Positions 63,192 through 64,000 of a DNA stretch of 64,000 nucleotides are shown in pieces. The stretch lies in NCBI GenBank assembly GCA_014529385.2, contig CM043965.1:18055912-18119911 (forward strand). Reading direction: 5' to 3'. Made by a program: the position numbers and the translations under genes. Each line of letters opens with the position of its first letter. Positions within the stretch are counted from its first letter, which is position 1. The notes beneath the pieces were generated by a model. The model had not been told where the DNA came from. It saw only the letters and a program-made list of their open reading frames with translations, and searched no databases. The DNA comes from Adiantum capillus-veneris (taxonomy: Eukaryota; Streptophyta; Polypodiopsida; Polypodiales; Pteridaceae).

Positions 63192-64000
63192 TTCTCTCAC
63201 TAAAGACTATGTGCCGATAACTAGAGGGGAGAGAAGACGACTCTCAACCTAGTGTAGATGCAACATGCATACCATTAAGGGTAGAGCTATGATGAGACTC
63301 CTGATACATCTATCAAGTGACAACCTACATGGCTCCATAATGCACAATGGAAATGTCAGTCATCGCATGACTGACAACTCCCACTACAAATGCACCAACC
63401 GCATAAGCAAGATAAGGTCTCAAGACAAAAAGGTGAGACATGAGAGACGCAAATGCAGAAAAAACATGCACTATGTGTGCCAGCCTATCCCTGTCAGCAA
63501 CCTCAGTGCCATATGCATACTCATCAGGAACCACCTGACTATGCATCACCATGTGAGCATCGTCTGGAAAAGGGATATCTGCTGAGAATGATTCCAAAAT
63601 TAAAAAATCAGCACCACTGCAATCACACATAGTTGTTGTCTAAAGGACACTGTCGCCCTCAAATGTATCAGCCGCATCATAGAACAATGCATCGGTCTCT
63701 GGCTCATTTGATGTCACCTCAACTAATGACTGACAAAGCTGTGCATCCCCAGAGATACCATTGTCTGCGTGAATGTCACTTAAAGACAAATACACAACCT
63801 ACTCTCCATGCAACACATCCTCAAAAGAAACACGTCTAGTCTCTCGCTCCAAACATGGATGCAAATACATAGAGACTACACCGCCTCATGTGTCAAAAAT
63901 ATGCAAAGGGTATATTACGCCACTCCTAGCACCTCTAGCTATCACCGTGCATCTGAAATGCCTGCTCTCCAAGTAGTACACAATGTCCACTAGTCTTTAA
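63192..64000 (-). pseudogene. Decayed coding sequence of unknown identity at the window edge
   Basis: One minus-strand frame can be read from about 63990 to 63325 with three stops (DALFYDAADTFEGDSVL, DEYAYGTEVADRDRLAH, RPYLAYAVGAFVVGVVSHAM). The RPYLAYAVG string loosely recalls the end of copia RT (RPDIAYAVG), but the surrounding residues do not fit well. If the LTR at 62953-63191 is real, this would be the 3' part of that element's internal region. The sequence continues beyond the window. Confidence 0.35.

Overview
The window is plant nuclear DNA made almost entirely of nested transposable elements. I see no intact host gene. The plant assignment rests on Ty3/gypsy polyproteins of plant type (two lineages carry a second, archaeal-type RNase H), tRNA-iMet-like primer sites, and captured fragments of two plant gene families: a DCD-domain protein and a PPR protein. 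The style of the PPR fragment and the TE density suggest a large-genome land plant, possibly a fern or relative; that is inference.

Layout. 1-3390: microsatellites, a ~0.55 kb direct repeat present twice, a Ty1/copia integrase remnant (-) and a small LTR-like fragment. 3391-14298 (+): element A, a 5'-truncated gypsy element with RT-RNase H, two tandem zinc-binding integrase modules, an integrase core, a retropepsin-like segment after integrase, a non-coding stretch with recurring palindromes, an 861-codon extra frame (ORF3) and a 910 bp 3' LTR. 14299-17265: a decayed coding region I do not recognise. 17400-20667 (-): decayed gypsy element H. 20668-22301: one LTR-like unit with iMet-type primer sites on both sides in opposite orientation. 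22302-23492 (+): a retroelement leader fused to DCD and PPR gene pieces. 23493-33792 (-): element B, nearly intact, with ~2.07 kb LTRs and one obvious frameshift. 34094-35800 (-): decayed gypsy G. 35801-38015 and 62007-62952 (+): gypsy F, split by the next insertion.

38016-62006 (-): element C, same family as A, is one insertion bounded by 909 bp LTRs and a TACCT target duplication, inside F. Two later insertions sit in C. A 4.16 kb DNA transposon with ~29 bp terminal inverted repeats (38231-42393) lies in its 3' LTR; it carries a Ulp1-like (C48) cysteine protease gene (-) and a three-exon gene of unknown function (+). A second gypsy element, D (52208-60851, +, ~1.14 kb LTRs), lies in its leader. 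The end, 62953-64000, looks like a short LTR plus the 3' part of another element on the minus strand, not securely identified.

Order of events: F first, then C into F, then D and the Ulp1 transposon into C. B and D are the best-preserved copies. Both carry a conserved ~70-residue small ORF between primer site and gag (duplicated in B), a catalytically degenerate first RNase H and an acquired second one. A and C instead keep one RNase H with its acidic residues but have doubled the integrase zinc module and carry ORF3 after pol.
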